The notes beneath the pieces were generated by a model. That model ran no database searches. It was not told where the DNA came from and worked only from the letters and a program-made list of their open reading frames with translations. A program made the position numbers and the translations under genes. A stretch of 64,000 nt of DNA from Paraburkholderia translucens (GTDB lineage Bacteria > Pseudomonadota > Gammaproteobacteria > Burkholderiales > Burkholderiaceae), in the NCBI RefSeq assembly GCF_020881035.1, contig NZ_JAJITC010000001.1, forward strand, positions 186,001 through 250,000, written 5' to 3'. Of the stretch, positions 36,778-44,639 are shown in pieces. The stretch's first letter is position 1; each line of letters begins with the position of its first letter.

Positions 36778-37428
36778 TTAGCTGTTGATCTTCACGAGCG
36801 CGCCGGAAATGCTCATCGGCCCGGTGGAGGTCATGTCGAGCGTGGACATCGCGCTGATCTTGACGTCCGCCTTCGAATCGATCTCGATGCCGACGCCTTG
36901 GAGCGTGAGTTTGCCCGTCGTCGAGCGGATCGAAATATCGCCCTGCGCCTCGATCGCGATGGTGTTGCCCGACGCGCAGATCGTGATCTTGTTGGTGCCC
37001 GTCTTGTCGATGATCTCGATCTTCTCGTCGCCCGCCGCATCAGACAGGCGCACGATGTGCCCGCTTCTCGACTTGAAGCCGCGGTTGTCGTTCTTGCCGT
37101 TGGTGTTCGATTCGTGTGCGACGTCCTTGCCGTTCCACAGCGAGCCGACCACGAACGGATGCTCGACGCTGCCATGCTCGAACGCGACCAGCACTTCGTC
37201 GTCAACTTCGGGCAGGAAGTACGCCCCACGCCCGTTGCCGGCCATCACCGTGGCGACTCGCGCCCAGTTGCTCTCGTCGTCTTGATTGAGCCACGGAAAG
37301 CGCACCTTGACGCGATGCATGCCGTCCGGATCCTGATTGTTCGTCACGACGCCGACCACCACGCCGTAATAGCGCCCTTCGGTGTCAGCGTGCGCGAGCA
37401 GGTTGTGCAGGAGCTGGTCGTGCATCAT
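36778..37428 (-). CDS. Spike protein, baseplate assembly protein V / VgrG C-terminal-like (Afp8)
   Basis: The gene starts at the double ATG 37428/37425, overlapping the stop of the hub gene; the longer open frame is a shadow. The 216-residue product has an OB-fold at about residues 12-90 ('YYGVVVGVVTNNQDPDGMHRVKVRFPW', 'EVDDEVLVAFEHGSVEHPFVVGSLWNGKD'), the gpV/gp5 signature. A C-terminal beta-helix follows, made of short repeats ('KIEIIDKTGTNKITICASGNTIAIEAQGDISI'). It forms the trimeric central spike. The tip is expected to be capped by a PAAR protein, which here is encoded 19 kb away (56446-56835). Confidence 0.93.
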   Translation of the reverse strand: MMHDQLLHNLLAHADTEGRYYGVVVGVVTNNQDPDGMHRVKVRFPWLNQDDESNWARVATVMAGNGRGAYFLPEVDDEVLVAFEHGSVEHPFVVGSLWNGKDVAHESNTNGKNDNRGFKSRSGHIVRLSDAAGDEKIEIIDKTGTNKITICASGNTIAIEAQGDISIRSTTGKLTLQGVGIEIDSKADVKISAMSTLDMTSTGPMSISGALVKINS

Positions 37429-38495
37429 GTCGCGTTCCTCCGCGCGGCGAAGCGCACGCGATAGCCTTTCTGGAGCGAAAAGCGCTGCTCGGTGCTCGTC
37501 ACGTAGTAGAGCCCGCTGAAGCGATCGCCGAGCCCTTCGATTTTCACGACGATGCCCGCGCGCATCCGCGGATCGCCGATACACACGCCATCGCCGCGGA
37601 TATAGCCGAGCGCCATTTCGCCGAAGCGCTGCTTCGCCATGAGATCGGCATCGGCCTGGTTCTGCACAGGCGCGCATACGCTCGCGCCGCCCGATTTGCC
37701 GAAGATGCTTTCCACGCTCGACGGCCCCGATTTCTTGCCCGCCATCAGGCCGGCTTCGTCTCCCGCGCCCGAGCGGCCGACGATTTCTTTCTTGCTCTTC
37801 GGGTCCCAGCCTTTGACAAGCACTTCCTGCACCTGCCCCATCGTCGACATGCGCGGCCGGAATTCGAGCAGCTCGATCTCGGGCCGCAGCGTGAGCGTCT
37901 CGCTCGCATCGATCTTGCGCGGGCGGTAAATCAGCGAACGGTCGTCGACGACCACTTCGTAATGGATGCGTTTTGCGCGAGCGAGCAGGAATTCAAGGTC
38001 GGTCTGGCTGTGCTGGAAAACGTAGGGCAAGGTGACCTTCGAGTCCTCGACTTGCGGTTTCAGTCCAGCGCCGCCCGCAAGTTGGCTAGCGATGTCGCTG
38101 TCCTTCACGTTGGTGTACGAGCGCGTCTTGCGCTCGCGCATCAACCGATGGCGCCGGTCGTAGCCGCGCACGGTGAGCGTCGGAGGGGTGTTCTCGAGAA
38201 AGGCCGGCTCGAGCCCGGTGATCTCGCCGCTGAAGATCACCTGCCGGTCGTCGCGATAGCCCATCTCGATCTCGACGGGATTGCCCTCGCGGAAGATCGC
38301 TTCGTCGACCCACTTCACCTTCATCTGCACGGTGTCGTAGCAGGTCAGCGAAAACGTGAACATGCTCATGGCATCGACATCCTCGAGCACGCAGACGTCG
38401 ATCAGGTCGGCCGTCGCAGCTTCCGGCAGCGGCGCGCCGTTGATCTTCAGCCCGAACTCGGGCGCGAGCGTATCGAAGCCGGTGCGCGCGTTCAC
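37425..38495 (-). CDS. Baseplate hub protein, phage late control gene D-like (gp27-like)
   Basis: A 356-residue protein starting with GTG that overlaps the LysM gene by four bases (GTGA). 'LEDVDAMSMFTFSLTCYD', 'PVEIEMGYRDDRQVIFSGEITGLEP', 'LTVRGYDRRHRLMRERKTRSY' and 'QTDLEFLLARAKRIHYEVVVDDRSLIYR' follow the gpD family. It makes the hub ring that joins the tube to the spike. In T6SS and some eCIS, hub and spike are one VgrG chain; here they are two genes. Confidence 0.93.
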   Translation of the reverse strand: MNARTGFDTLAPEFGLKINGAPLPEAATADLIDVCVLEDVDAMSMFTFSLTCYDTVQMKVKWVDEAIFREGNPVEIEMGYRDDRQVIFSGEITGLEPAFLENTPPTLTVRGYDRRHRLMRERKTRSYTNVKDSDIASQLAGGAGLKPQVEDSKVTLPYVFQHSQTDLEFLLARAKRIHYEVVVDDRSLIYRPRKIDASETLTLRPEIELLEFRPRMSTMGQVQEVLVKGWDPKSKKEIVGRSGAGDEAGLMAGKKSGPSSVESIFGKSGGASVCAPVQNQADADLMAKQRFGEMALGYIRGDGVCIGDPRMRAGIVVKIEGLGDRFSGLYYVTSTEQRFSLQKGYRVRFAARRNAT

Positions 38496-39211
38496 AGGAT
38501 GTCCTCGGCTCTCATGACACGCGAGGCGCTCGGGCGCACCGGCGGCAGCAGGATCGTCGAGCCTGGCGCGAGCGTGAGCGGGTCGTCTATGCCGTTGGCC
38601 GCCGCGATGTCACGCCAGCGACTCGCATCGGCATATTCCTGCGCGGCGATGCTGGCGAGCGTCTGCCCGCGCCTGACGGTCCAGACCTTGGCGACGTCAG
38701 CGGACATGAGATTCTGCTTCTTGCGATCGTCGATGTTCGAGCGCCATTGCTTGAAAGAGCATTTGAGCGTGGCGCGCACGGGCGTGCCGAGTTCGGTGAA
38801 CAGCGTATAGTTCTGATCGATCTGCATGAGCACGCCCTGGAAGAACACCGCCTGTGTGCCCCATTGCAGCCGGCACACGGGCGGACGATGCTTGTCGCCC
38901 GCCACAGCCGCGAGCGCGAGCAGCTTCTTCGTTTCAGCGAACACGCTGTCCTTCTGGTCGATGGGTTTGTCCGAGTCGTAGGTGTCGAAGAACAGATCGA
39001 CCGAGAGGGTCGCCGGGTCTGCGCTCGTGTATTGCAGCTCGGGGGCGTCGCGCTTGGCTGCCTTCTGACTTTGCCAGCTCACCGAGCGCGAGACCGACAG
39101 CGTCTTCGGGTTGAACTTCACCTCGATGTTGGTTTCGCTGTGCTCGTCGAAACGCACGTCCTTCTCGCCGTGGCCAACCTCGACCTGAATGACCATCTTC
39201 GCTAGGCCCAT
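38492..39211 (-). CDS. LysM-domain tail/baseplate protein (Afp7-like)
   Basis: A 239-residue protein. The N-terminal domain ('VKFNPKTLSVSRSVSWQSQKAAKRDAPELQYTSADPATLSVDLFFDTYD') is the eCIS Afp7 / gp53-like module. The C-terminal 50 residues form a LysM fold ('VWTVRRGQTLASIAAQEYADASRWRDIAAANGIDDPLTLAPGSTILLPP'). It binds the hub-tube junction region in related particles. The start at 39211 lies ten bases inside the end of the 870-residue gene. Confidence 0.92.
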   Translation of the reverse strand: MGLAKMVIQVEVGHGEKDVRFDEHSETNIEVKFNPKTLSVSRSVSWQSQKAAKRDAPELQYTSADPATLSVDLFFDTYDSDKPIDQKDSVFAETKKLLALAAVAGDKHRPPVCRLQWGTQAVFFQGVLMQIDQNYTLFTELGTPVRATLKCSFKQWRSNIDDRKKQNLMSADVAKVWTVRRGQTLASIAAQEYADASRWRDIAAANGIDDPLTLAPGSTILLPPVRPSASRVMRAEDIL

Positions 39212-41814
39212 GATGAATACCCCCGGCGTTCCTGTTCGATGGCGAGCTTGTCGAGGATCAGCTGCCAGGCTTGTTCGGCGAGTTCGCTGGCGTCTACCCC
39301 TGTGTTCGCGGCTGAGCCTGCCTCTGGCGTTGCTCGTTTGCCGGCGGTGGCGCTCGTGGTCGGCGACGACGTGCTGGCGGTCGCTGTGGCGCCGGCGTCG
39401 CGCGTGACCTGCGTGCCCGGGGAAACGACGCCGTACTGCTCGGCGGCGCGGTCGACGAACGGGGGTTCATTTGTAGGGAGTGCCGGTGCAATCCCGCGCT
39501 CGGTCCATGCCGTGCCCGGTGCTCCATCGCGGTACGCTTCGCGTGGGTCACGCGGCTCGCTAGCATGACGCAGCGGTAAGCTGGCCGTCTGGCGCACGGA
39601 GGCTTGCGGCTTGACCGCGATACTCGTGGCGCGTGTGCGTTGCACGGCGTTCATCGCAGACCTGTGCGGTGATACGTTGTCGATCTGCGTGGGGATCGCG
39701 TGCGATGCGATACCAGGCGATGACGCGGCGTGTCGGGGCGGCTGCCGTCCGTGGTCGATCGAGCTCGCGTCCGTTGCCTCGGCGTGTGTGAGCGGCGGCT
39801 GCGTTTCCCGGCCGCTGGCGTTCGCGGCTTTTGCCTTGGCGTGCGTGAGCGGCAGTTGCAATTGGCCGTCGATCGCACTCGCCTCGTCAGTCGTCCCGTG
39901 CGCTGGCGGCTGTTGTGTTTGCCCGCCGACGGCGCTCGCCGGCATATCGACGAAACGGCCGATTGCGCTCGACGTCCGCCATGTGGTGTCACGAGCGGGC
40001 ATCGATTGATGCGGGGAACGGCTGGCGTCGACGGCAAGGCGAATCGCGCTGGAAAGCAGGGTCTTTTTCAGGGTGATCGATGCCGATCCTGCGGGTTCGA
40101 TCGATGGCGATCGATGGAAGCTGACGGCATCTCGCACCGCAAACGCCTTCGGTTCGAGGCGCGTCATGGCTTCATCTTCCATCGCCCCGCTGCGATCGGA
40201 GCGTTCGAATACGTGTGCCAGGGGTGTCGGCACCGTCGCGGTTTGAGCTGCGCTCGCGATCGAGACGCGCGACGGAGATGCCTCTGACGCATGGGATCGG
40301 GCCGAAGATCCGCGTGACACCTTCGATGCGTTCGACACATCAGGCACGCTCGTCACCGCGCCGTCCGCGCGTCGCAAAGCCAATGCCGTATGTTCGGGCA
40401 TCGGCTCGGCAGCGCTGCGGGTCACGTGCGGCGTTGTCGGTTCTTGGGCCTGGTTCGAAGGCGCGCGTGCATCAGTCGACAGAATCTTCGACGCCGCGCG
40501 ATGAGCGATGTAATTCGTCGCCGCAACAGCTTCGTGCGCGCGAACCAGCCGTTCCACGCTGGTAGATGGCGCCGATAACGAAGGCAGCGCTTGCTTCGAA
40601 GCCATTGAAACAGGCGAAAACCGACCCGCCGCGACAGGATGCGAGAAATCCGACGCGGACAGCACCGCGCGAGCGAGCGGCTGAGCCGCGAAGGGCGGCG
40701 CGGCCCGCTCGATCGAAGTACGGAACCGCGCAGCCGACGGCCCAGCGCCTTCGACGGGAACCCTACCTGTCGATCCACGCGCCAATGCGCCATTGCGTTC
40801 TGGCAAGATCGCGTAACTTGCCGCATGAGGTATGGGCGAAGCAATAGGTAGTTCGTGCGTGGCATTCGTAACCACTCGCCGCACGACTTGCGCATCCGGC
40901 AGACGATCCGTCGCGCCGTGTGCGGTGATGCCGGCCGCGCCGCCCGGCATCACCGGGCCGTATTGCATCTGCCCATCTCTGACACTATCCGCTTCAGCAG
41001 ACACTGCGTCGTGAAGAACATGCATATCGGGCAAAGTTTCGACGCGCGCATGCGTGGGCGCATCTGAGCGCCCGGACAAATCATCCGCGGCAGGCAGTAC
41101 TTTCGATGACCCGATGCGGGCTACGGGCGCGAGCGCGGCAGCAAGCGGCGTCGGCGATGATCGCTCGATGGAGTGCGGCTCACATGCTGACCGCATGACC
41201 ATGGCGGCAGCCGGTATCGATCCGGATGAGGAAACCGGGACGCGCAGCACGAGCGATCCGGACACGACACGAGCGCTCGATGGGTCCGCATGGCCAGATG
41301 CATATCTGTCCGGTACTTCGGCGCCGCGCGCCGCCACTTCATGCGAAGCCGCAGGATCCGAACCATGCGCGGCATCGCTGCCCGATTCCCGCGCGCGTCT
41401 CGCCACGACAGCAGCCGCATCAGCCAGATGCTTCAATACCGCACGCTCGTCCTTCGCTGATCGGGTGTCCTGCCGCGCAGCCGCCGAGCCATCAGGAAAC
41501 AACGGCACAGCAACTCCCGAGGCAGCATTCGTAGCCAGTTCGCCGGCCTCATCCACGACGGCAGACGCGCGCGCATCATCCCCGCCAGTGCCGGGAACCG
41601 AAGCCACTCGCCTCGCCACCACGAATGTGCGCTGTACGCCTGCGCCCTGCTCACGCCCGCCCGCGCGACGCATCAGCATCTGCGAGAACAGCATATGACG
41701 CGCATGAAGCTCCTCGCCGAACGATGCTCGCGCACCATTGCGCGCCTGCGCCGATAGCGCCGTCGTCGTGTGCTGACGCCACAGCGACGCGCCGAAGTTT
41801 TGGTCGTCGCTCAT
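39202..41814 (-). CDS. 870-residue disordered protein in the tape-measure position of the eCIS
   Basis: The ATG at 41814 overlaps the second tube gene (ATGA), so the gene is a translated part of the structural operon. Only two parts look ordered: the first 60 residues ('FGASLWRQHTTTALSAQARNG', 'ELHARHMLFSQMLMRRAGG') and the last 30 ('DASELAEQAWQLILDKLAIEQERRG'). The middle 750 are rich in Ala, Ser, Thr, Pro and Arg and look disordered. A locally repeated stretch reads 'QPPAHGTTDEASAID..LQLPLTHAKAKAAN....TQPPLTHAEATDASSID'. Gene order (tube, chaperone, this gene, LysM, D, V, gp25, J, I) matches that of contractile phages with the tape-measure protein here. No match to a known tape-measure family was recognised. 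Confidence 0.75.
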   Translation of the reverse strand: MSDDQNFGASLWRQHTTTALSAQARNGARASFGEELHARHMLFSQMLMRRAGGREQGAGVQRTFVVARRVASVPGTGGDDARASAVVDEAGELATNAASGVAVPLFPDGSAAARQDTRSAKDERAVLKHLADAAAVVARRARESGSDAAHGSDPAASHEVAARGAEVPDRYASGHADPSSARVVSGSLVLRVPVSSSGSIPAAAMVMRSACEPHSIERSSPTPLAAALAPVARIGSSKVLPAADDLSGRSDAPTHARVETLPDMHVLHDAVSAEADSVRDGQMQYGPVMPGGAAGITAHGATDRLPDAQVVRRVVTNATHELPIASPIPHAASYAILPERNGALARGSTGRVPVEGAGPSAARFRTSIERAAPPFAAQPLARAVLSASDFSHPVAAGRFSPVSMASKQALPSLSAPSTSVERLVRAHEAVAATNYIAHRAASKILSTDARAPSNQAQEPTTPHVTRSAAEPMPEHTALALRRADGAVTSVPDVSNASKVSRGSSARSHASEASPSRVSIASAAQTATVPTPLAHVFERSDRSGAMEDEAMTRLEPKAFAVRDAVSFHRSPSIEPAGSASITLKKTLLSSAIRLAVDASRSPHQSMPARDTTWRTSSAIGRFVDMPASAVGGQTQQPPAHGTTDEASAIDGQLQLPLTHAKAKAANASGRETQPPLTHAEATDASSIDHGRQPPRHAASSPGIASHAIPTQIDNVSPHRSAMNAVQRTRATSIAVKPQASVRQTASLPLRHASEPRDPREAYRDGAPGTAWTERGIAPALPTNEPPFVDRAAEQYGVVSPGTQVTRDAGATATASTSSPTTSATAGKRATPEAGSAANTGVDASELAEQAWQLILDKLAIEQERRGYSSWA

Positions 41815-42263
41815 AGCATCAATCCCTGATGTACGAGTTCGACCGTCTCGAACGCCACTGCTGAGGTCGCCGCGCGCAGTTCGGGGCCGGTCCACTTCAC
41901 CGGGCAAGCCTTGCGGAAGACCCAATGCGGAGCGTTATCGTCCCCGTGCGCGCCGTTGACGCAGTTGATCGTAAGCGTCACGTCGCGGCGCTGGATGGTG
42001 CCCTTCATCACACCGAGATACCATTTCCAGAGATACGGAATGTCGCCAAAGCCGCGCTTGAGCACGATGCGCGAGCTGTATTTGGTCGGACCAGCAAGTT
42101 GATGTTCGCCGTTGTTCCATCCGCCCTCGCGATACGTCTCGACTTCCGTCTCCATCGCAAGTCCCGACACTTCAGCGAAGCCGGCGACGGTTTTCTGATC
42201 GATCATCACCGAATACGCGAAGGCCAGATAGAAGTCATCAGGTGTGGTATTGCTGGTCAGCAC
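41811..42263 (-). CDS. Tail tube protein 2 (gp19-like)
   Basis: A 150-residue protein of the T4-like gp19 tube family: 'FYLAFAYSVMIDQKTVAGFAEVSGLAMETEVETYREGG', 'HQLAGPTKYSSRIVLKRGFG', 'LWKWY' and the C-terminal 'VAFETVELVHQGL'. It is a diverged paralogue of the tube protein at 42815-43261. In eCIS such second tube proteins form the ring next to the baseplate. Confidence 0.94.
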   Translation of the reverse strand: MLTSNTTPDDFYLAFAYSVMIDQKTVAGFAEVSGLAMETEVETYREGGWNNGEHQLAGPTKYSSRIVLKRGFGDIPYLWKWYLGVMKGTIQRRDVTLTINCVNGAHGDDNAPHWVFRKACPVKWTGPELRAATSAVAFETVELVHQGLML

Positions 42264-42267
42264 GACG

Positions 42268-42507
42268 CTACTCCCATGGATCGCGCTCGCGGCGTTCGGC
42301 CTCGTCGTTGATCCGCTCGTTGATTTTGGCGACCTCGCTCACCCAGCGCCGGCGCTCGATATGATCGAGCGTCATCAGTTGCGCGTGGGGCCAGTGAACG
42401 TGATAGGCCAGGTAGGCTACCTCCTCGTACAACTGCTCCGGGCGGTAGCCTATCGCTCCCCCGTGGGGTCGACCTCCACCTCGAATCTCTTCTCGCAGCC
42501 CGGGCAC
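42268..42507 (-). CDS. Small conserved eCIS protein (DUF6760-like)
   Basis: A 79-residue protein. 'IGYRPEQLYEEVAYLAYHVHWPHAQLMTLDHIERRRWVSEVAKINERIN' is a pattern conserved between tube genes of eCIS. The frame starts at a GTG (42507) that overlaps the chaperone gene by 58 bases; no better start exists because the conserved part begins near residue 18. The overlapping arrangement (with the chaperone's CPGC region encoded in the other frame) recalls the gpE/gpE' overlap before tape-measure genes in phages. Confidence 0.75.
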   Translation of the reverse strand: MPGLREEIRGGGRPHGGAIGYRPEQLYEEVAYLAYHVHWPHAQLMTLDHIERRRWVSEVAKINERINDEAERRERDPWE

Positions 42508-42818
42508 ACAACGGTCAGCCTGTCATGGCCCTGCGTGTTGATGCGCCGGTACAGATCTTCCAGATGCGCGAAGTCAGCGGCGAACAGCTCCTCGATCACA
42601 CGCGGATTGACCTGCGGCAAGTCGCCCAGACGCTTCACTACACGCGAGAGCAGAATCACCGCGAGATATCCGGGATTACTCTGCACGCGTGGATCTTTCA
42701 TCGGTGCGATTTCGTCACTGGCGGTGGCAAGGCGCATCACGCCCTCGCGATGCACGATACCGTCGGCATCCACGAAACCGTGCGGCAGCGTGAAGCTGAA
42801 TTCGGTCTGCATGCTCAT
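42450..42818 (-). CDS. Baseplate hub assembly chaperone-like protein with CxxC (T4 gp26/28-type family)
   Basis: The ATG at 42818 overlaps the tube gene stop (ATGA), giving 122 residues. 'LPHGFVDADGIVHREGVMRLATASDEIAPMKDPRVQSNPGYLAVILLSRVV..LG' and 'VIEELFAADFAHLEDLYRRIN' match the phage/eCIS family annotated as T4 baseplate hub assembly chaperone. The C-terminus has a CPGC pair ('VVCPGCEKRFEVEV') that could bind zinc in a dimer. Confidence 0.82.
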   Translation of the reverse strand: MSMQTEFSFTLPHGFVDADGIVHREGVMRLATASDEIAPMKDPRVQSNPGYLAVILLSRVVKRLGDLPQVNPRVIEELFAADFAHLEDLYRRINTQGHDRLTVVCPGCEKRFEVEVDPTGER

Positions 42819-43261
42819 TTGGTGCGATCCAGTCCTTCGTGCGTGAGCTCGATGGTATCGATGGCGACCTCGTTCGCGGTGGCGTTGAAGCCCGGCCCGG
42901 TCCACTTGGTCGGCCATGCAGCGACGAAGTCCCATTGCGCGACGTCGTTGCCTTCATCGTCCATCAGGATGATGGAGCCGTTCTGGCGAGCTTCCTTGAT
43001 CTTTCCGTCCATCACCTGCTTGCGCCATTTCCACAAGTCGAGATCATTGGTGATGCCGCGCTTCAACGTGATATTGGCGAACTTCTTGAGGCCCGGCAGC
43101 TTGTGTATCGTGAGCGTCTTGTCGTCCCCTTCGCGATAGTCGATGGAGTCCGTGGCCGCATCGAGCCCGCTCACTTCCCTGAAGCCTGCCCGCTGAATGC
43201 CGCCGATCTGCACACGAAACTTGAAGCCGCGAAACGGGTCTCTGCGTTCTCCGGTTGCCAT
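42815..43261 (-). CDS. Tail tube protein 1 (gp19-like, Afp1-type)
   Basis: A 148-residue protein with the gp19/Hcp-like tube fold: 'DPFRGFKFRVQIGGIQRAGFREVSGLDAATDSIDYREG', 'KLPGLKKFANITLKRGITNDLDLWKW' and 'EVAIDTIELTHEGL'. It is the closest of the two to main tube subunits (Afp1/Pvc1). It follows the second sheath gene by 48 bases. Confidence 0.95.
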   Translation of the reverse strand: MATGERRDPFRGFKFRVQIGGIQRAGFREVSGLDAATDSIDYREGDDKTLTIHKLPGLKKFANITLKRGITNDLDLWKWRKQVMDGKIKEARQNGSIILMDDEGNDVAQWDFVAAWPTKWTGPGFNATANEVAIDTIELTHEGLDRTK

Positions 43262-43309
43262 GTTCCTCTCTCCTTCACACCACCTGCGTTGATTGAAAGC
43301 CCAACTGCC

Positions 43310-44596
43310 TCACACCTGCAACTCCGGTCCCGCGACGCTCACGCCATCGGCGCTCTGTGTGATGCGCACGGTGACGAACTCCGCGGGCGCCGCGGCCGCG
43401 AGCCCCGCTAGCGCGCTCACGCGACCCGCCAGGCGCTCCTCGGGAGGATTGGTTTCTGCGTCGCACTTTACGAAGTACGCCTCGGCCTGATCGCCGCCCT
43501 TGAGCGCGCCCGCACGAAACAGATCGCCGAAGTAGCCTTCGAGCCTCTCGGAAACGGATTTCCACAGCGTCGGTCCGTTCGGCTCGAACATCAGATCGCG
43601 CAGGTGATATTCGAGCTCGCGCCTGATCGCGAGCAGAAGCCGCGTGACGTTGACGTAGCGCAGCTCGGGCCGGTTGGAGAGCGTGCGCGCGCCCCACACG
43701 CGCAGACCCCAACCCGGCCGCTCGCGCAGGCAGTTGATGCCCACCTGATTGAGCGCGGCCTGATCGGTGTCCGCCAGATCGAATTCAAGATCGAGCGCGC
43801 CTTCGAGCACTTCGTTGGCTGGCGGCCGGAACACCCCCTCGCGCCGGTCGCAGCGCGCATAGACGCCCGCGATGTGCCCGCACGGCGGAACGCGCACGGT
43901 CGGGTGCCAATCCTTTATCGCCGCAATCGTCGCGATCGGCTTAATGTCGATCCACGGGAAATACAACGCGCCGTGCTCAGCGGGCAGCGTCTGCCATTGC
44001 TTGATGACGGCATCGAGCGAGGCGCGCTTGCGTTCATCCACGGCGATGTCGCCCGTCTCTTCGGCCGAGGGCATCGCATCGAGCACCGCGAATCGATTGC
44101 CCATGCGCGCGCAGTGCTCCATGGCGCTCGTCTGCACCGCGAGAGCCGCATCGCGCGCGCGGGGCGAATCGCCGAGCAGCGGCGACATTGCATCCGGCAC
44201 GCAGACGAGATCGATCTCCTCGACGTCCTCGAGAAAGCCGCCGTTGTCGAGCGGCGCCGCAAGCAGGCGCGGAGCATCGTCGCCGCGCGCCGCCTGCACG
44301 GGCACGACGAGACAGCGTTCGCCGCCGTTCTCGAAAAAGCCGCGCACTGCGTGCATCAGGAACGTGCTCGCGCCGGCATCGGCGTTGAAGGTGCACGCGA
44401 AGCGTTCCCAGCGGTCGAACCAGAGCGCGCGCGGCGCATCTGCCGGAAACGCACCCGGTGCGACGAAGCCGATGAATACGGGCACGCCGCCGCTCAGCCC
44501 GTGCTGCCCCGCGAGCCCCCGCGAGCGCCACTCGATGTACAGGCCAGGCGTGCGCAGCGGCTGCGTGCCCTGCTCGACCAACGATTCAAACTTCAT
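43310..44596 (-). CDS. Contractile tail sheath protein 2
   Basis: A 428-residue sheath protein. The N-terminus 'TPGLYIEWRSRG' and 'GVPVFIGFVAPG' are diverged. The conserved C-terminal half shows 'CGHIAGVYARCDRREGVFRPPANEVLEGALDLEF', 'LNQVGINCLRERPGWGLRVWGARTLS', 'VTRLLLAIRRELEYHLRDLMFEPNGPTLWKSV' and 'DQAEAYFVKCDAETNPPEE', the sheath signature. In Afp/PVC, two or three sheath paralogues build the shaft and its end ring; this is likely the baseplate-side or minor one. Confidence 0.94.
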   Translation of the reverse strand: MKFESLVEQGTQPLRTPGLYIEWRSRGLAGQHGLSGGVPVFIGFVAPGAFPADAPRALWFDRWERFACTFNADAGASTFLMHAVRGFFENGGERCLVVPVQAARGDDAPRLLAAPLDNGGFLEDVEEIDLVCVPDAMSPLLGDSPRARDAALAVQTSAMEHCARMGNRFAVLDAMPSAEETGDIAVDERKRASLDAVIKQWQTLPAEHGALYFPWIDIKPIATIAAIKDWHPTVRVPPCGHIAGVYARCDRREGVFRPPANEVLEGALDLEFDLADTDQAALNQVGINCLRERPGWGLRVWGARTLSNRPELRYVNVTRLLLAIRRELEYHLRDLMFEPNGPTLWKSVSERLEGYFGDLFRAGALKGGDQAEAYFVKCDAETNPPEERLAGRVSALAGLAAAAPAEFVTVRITQSADGVSVAGPELQV

Positions 44597-44639
44597 GACC
44601 AGTCCCGCCGTTCGTAGCCACGTGTTTTCGTCCCCGGGC

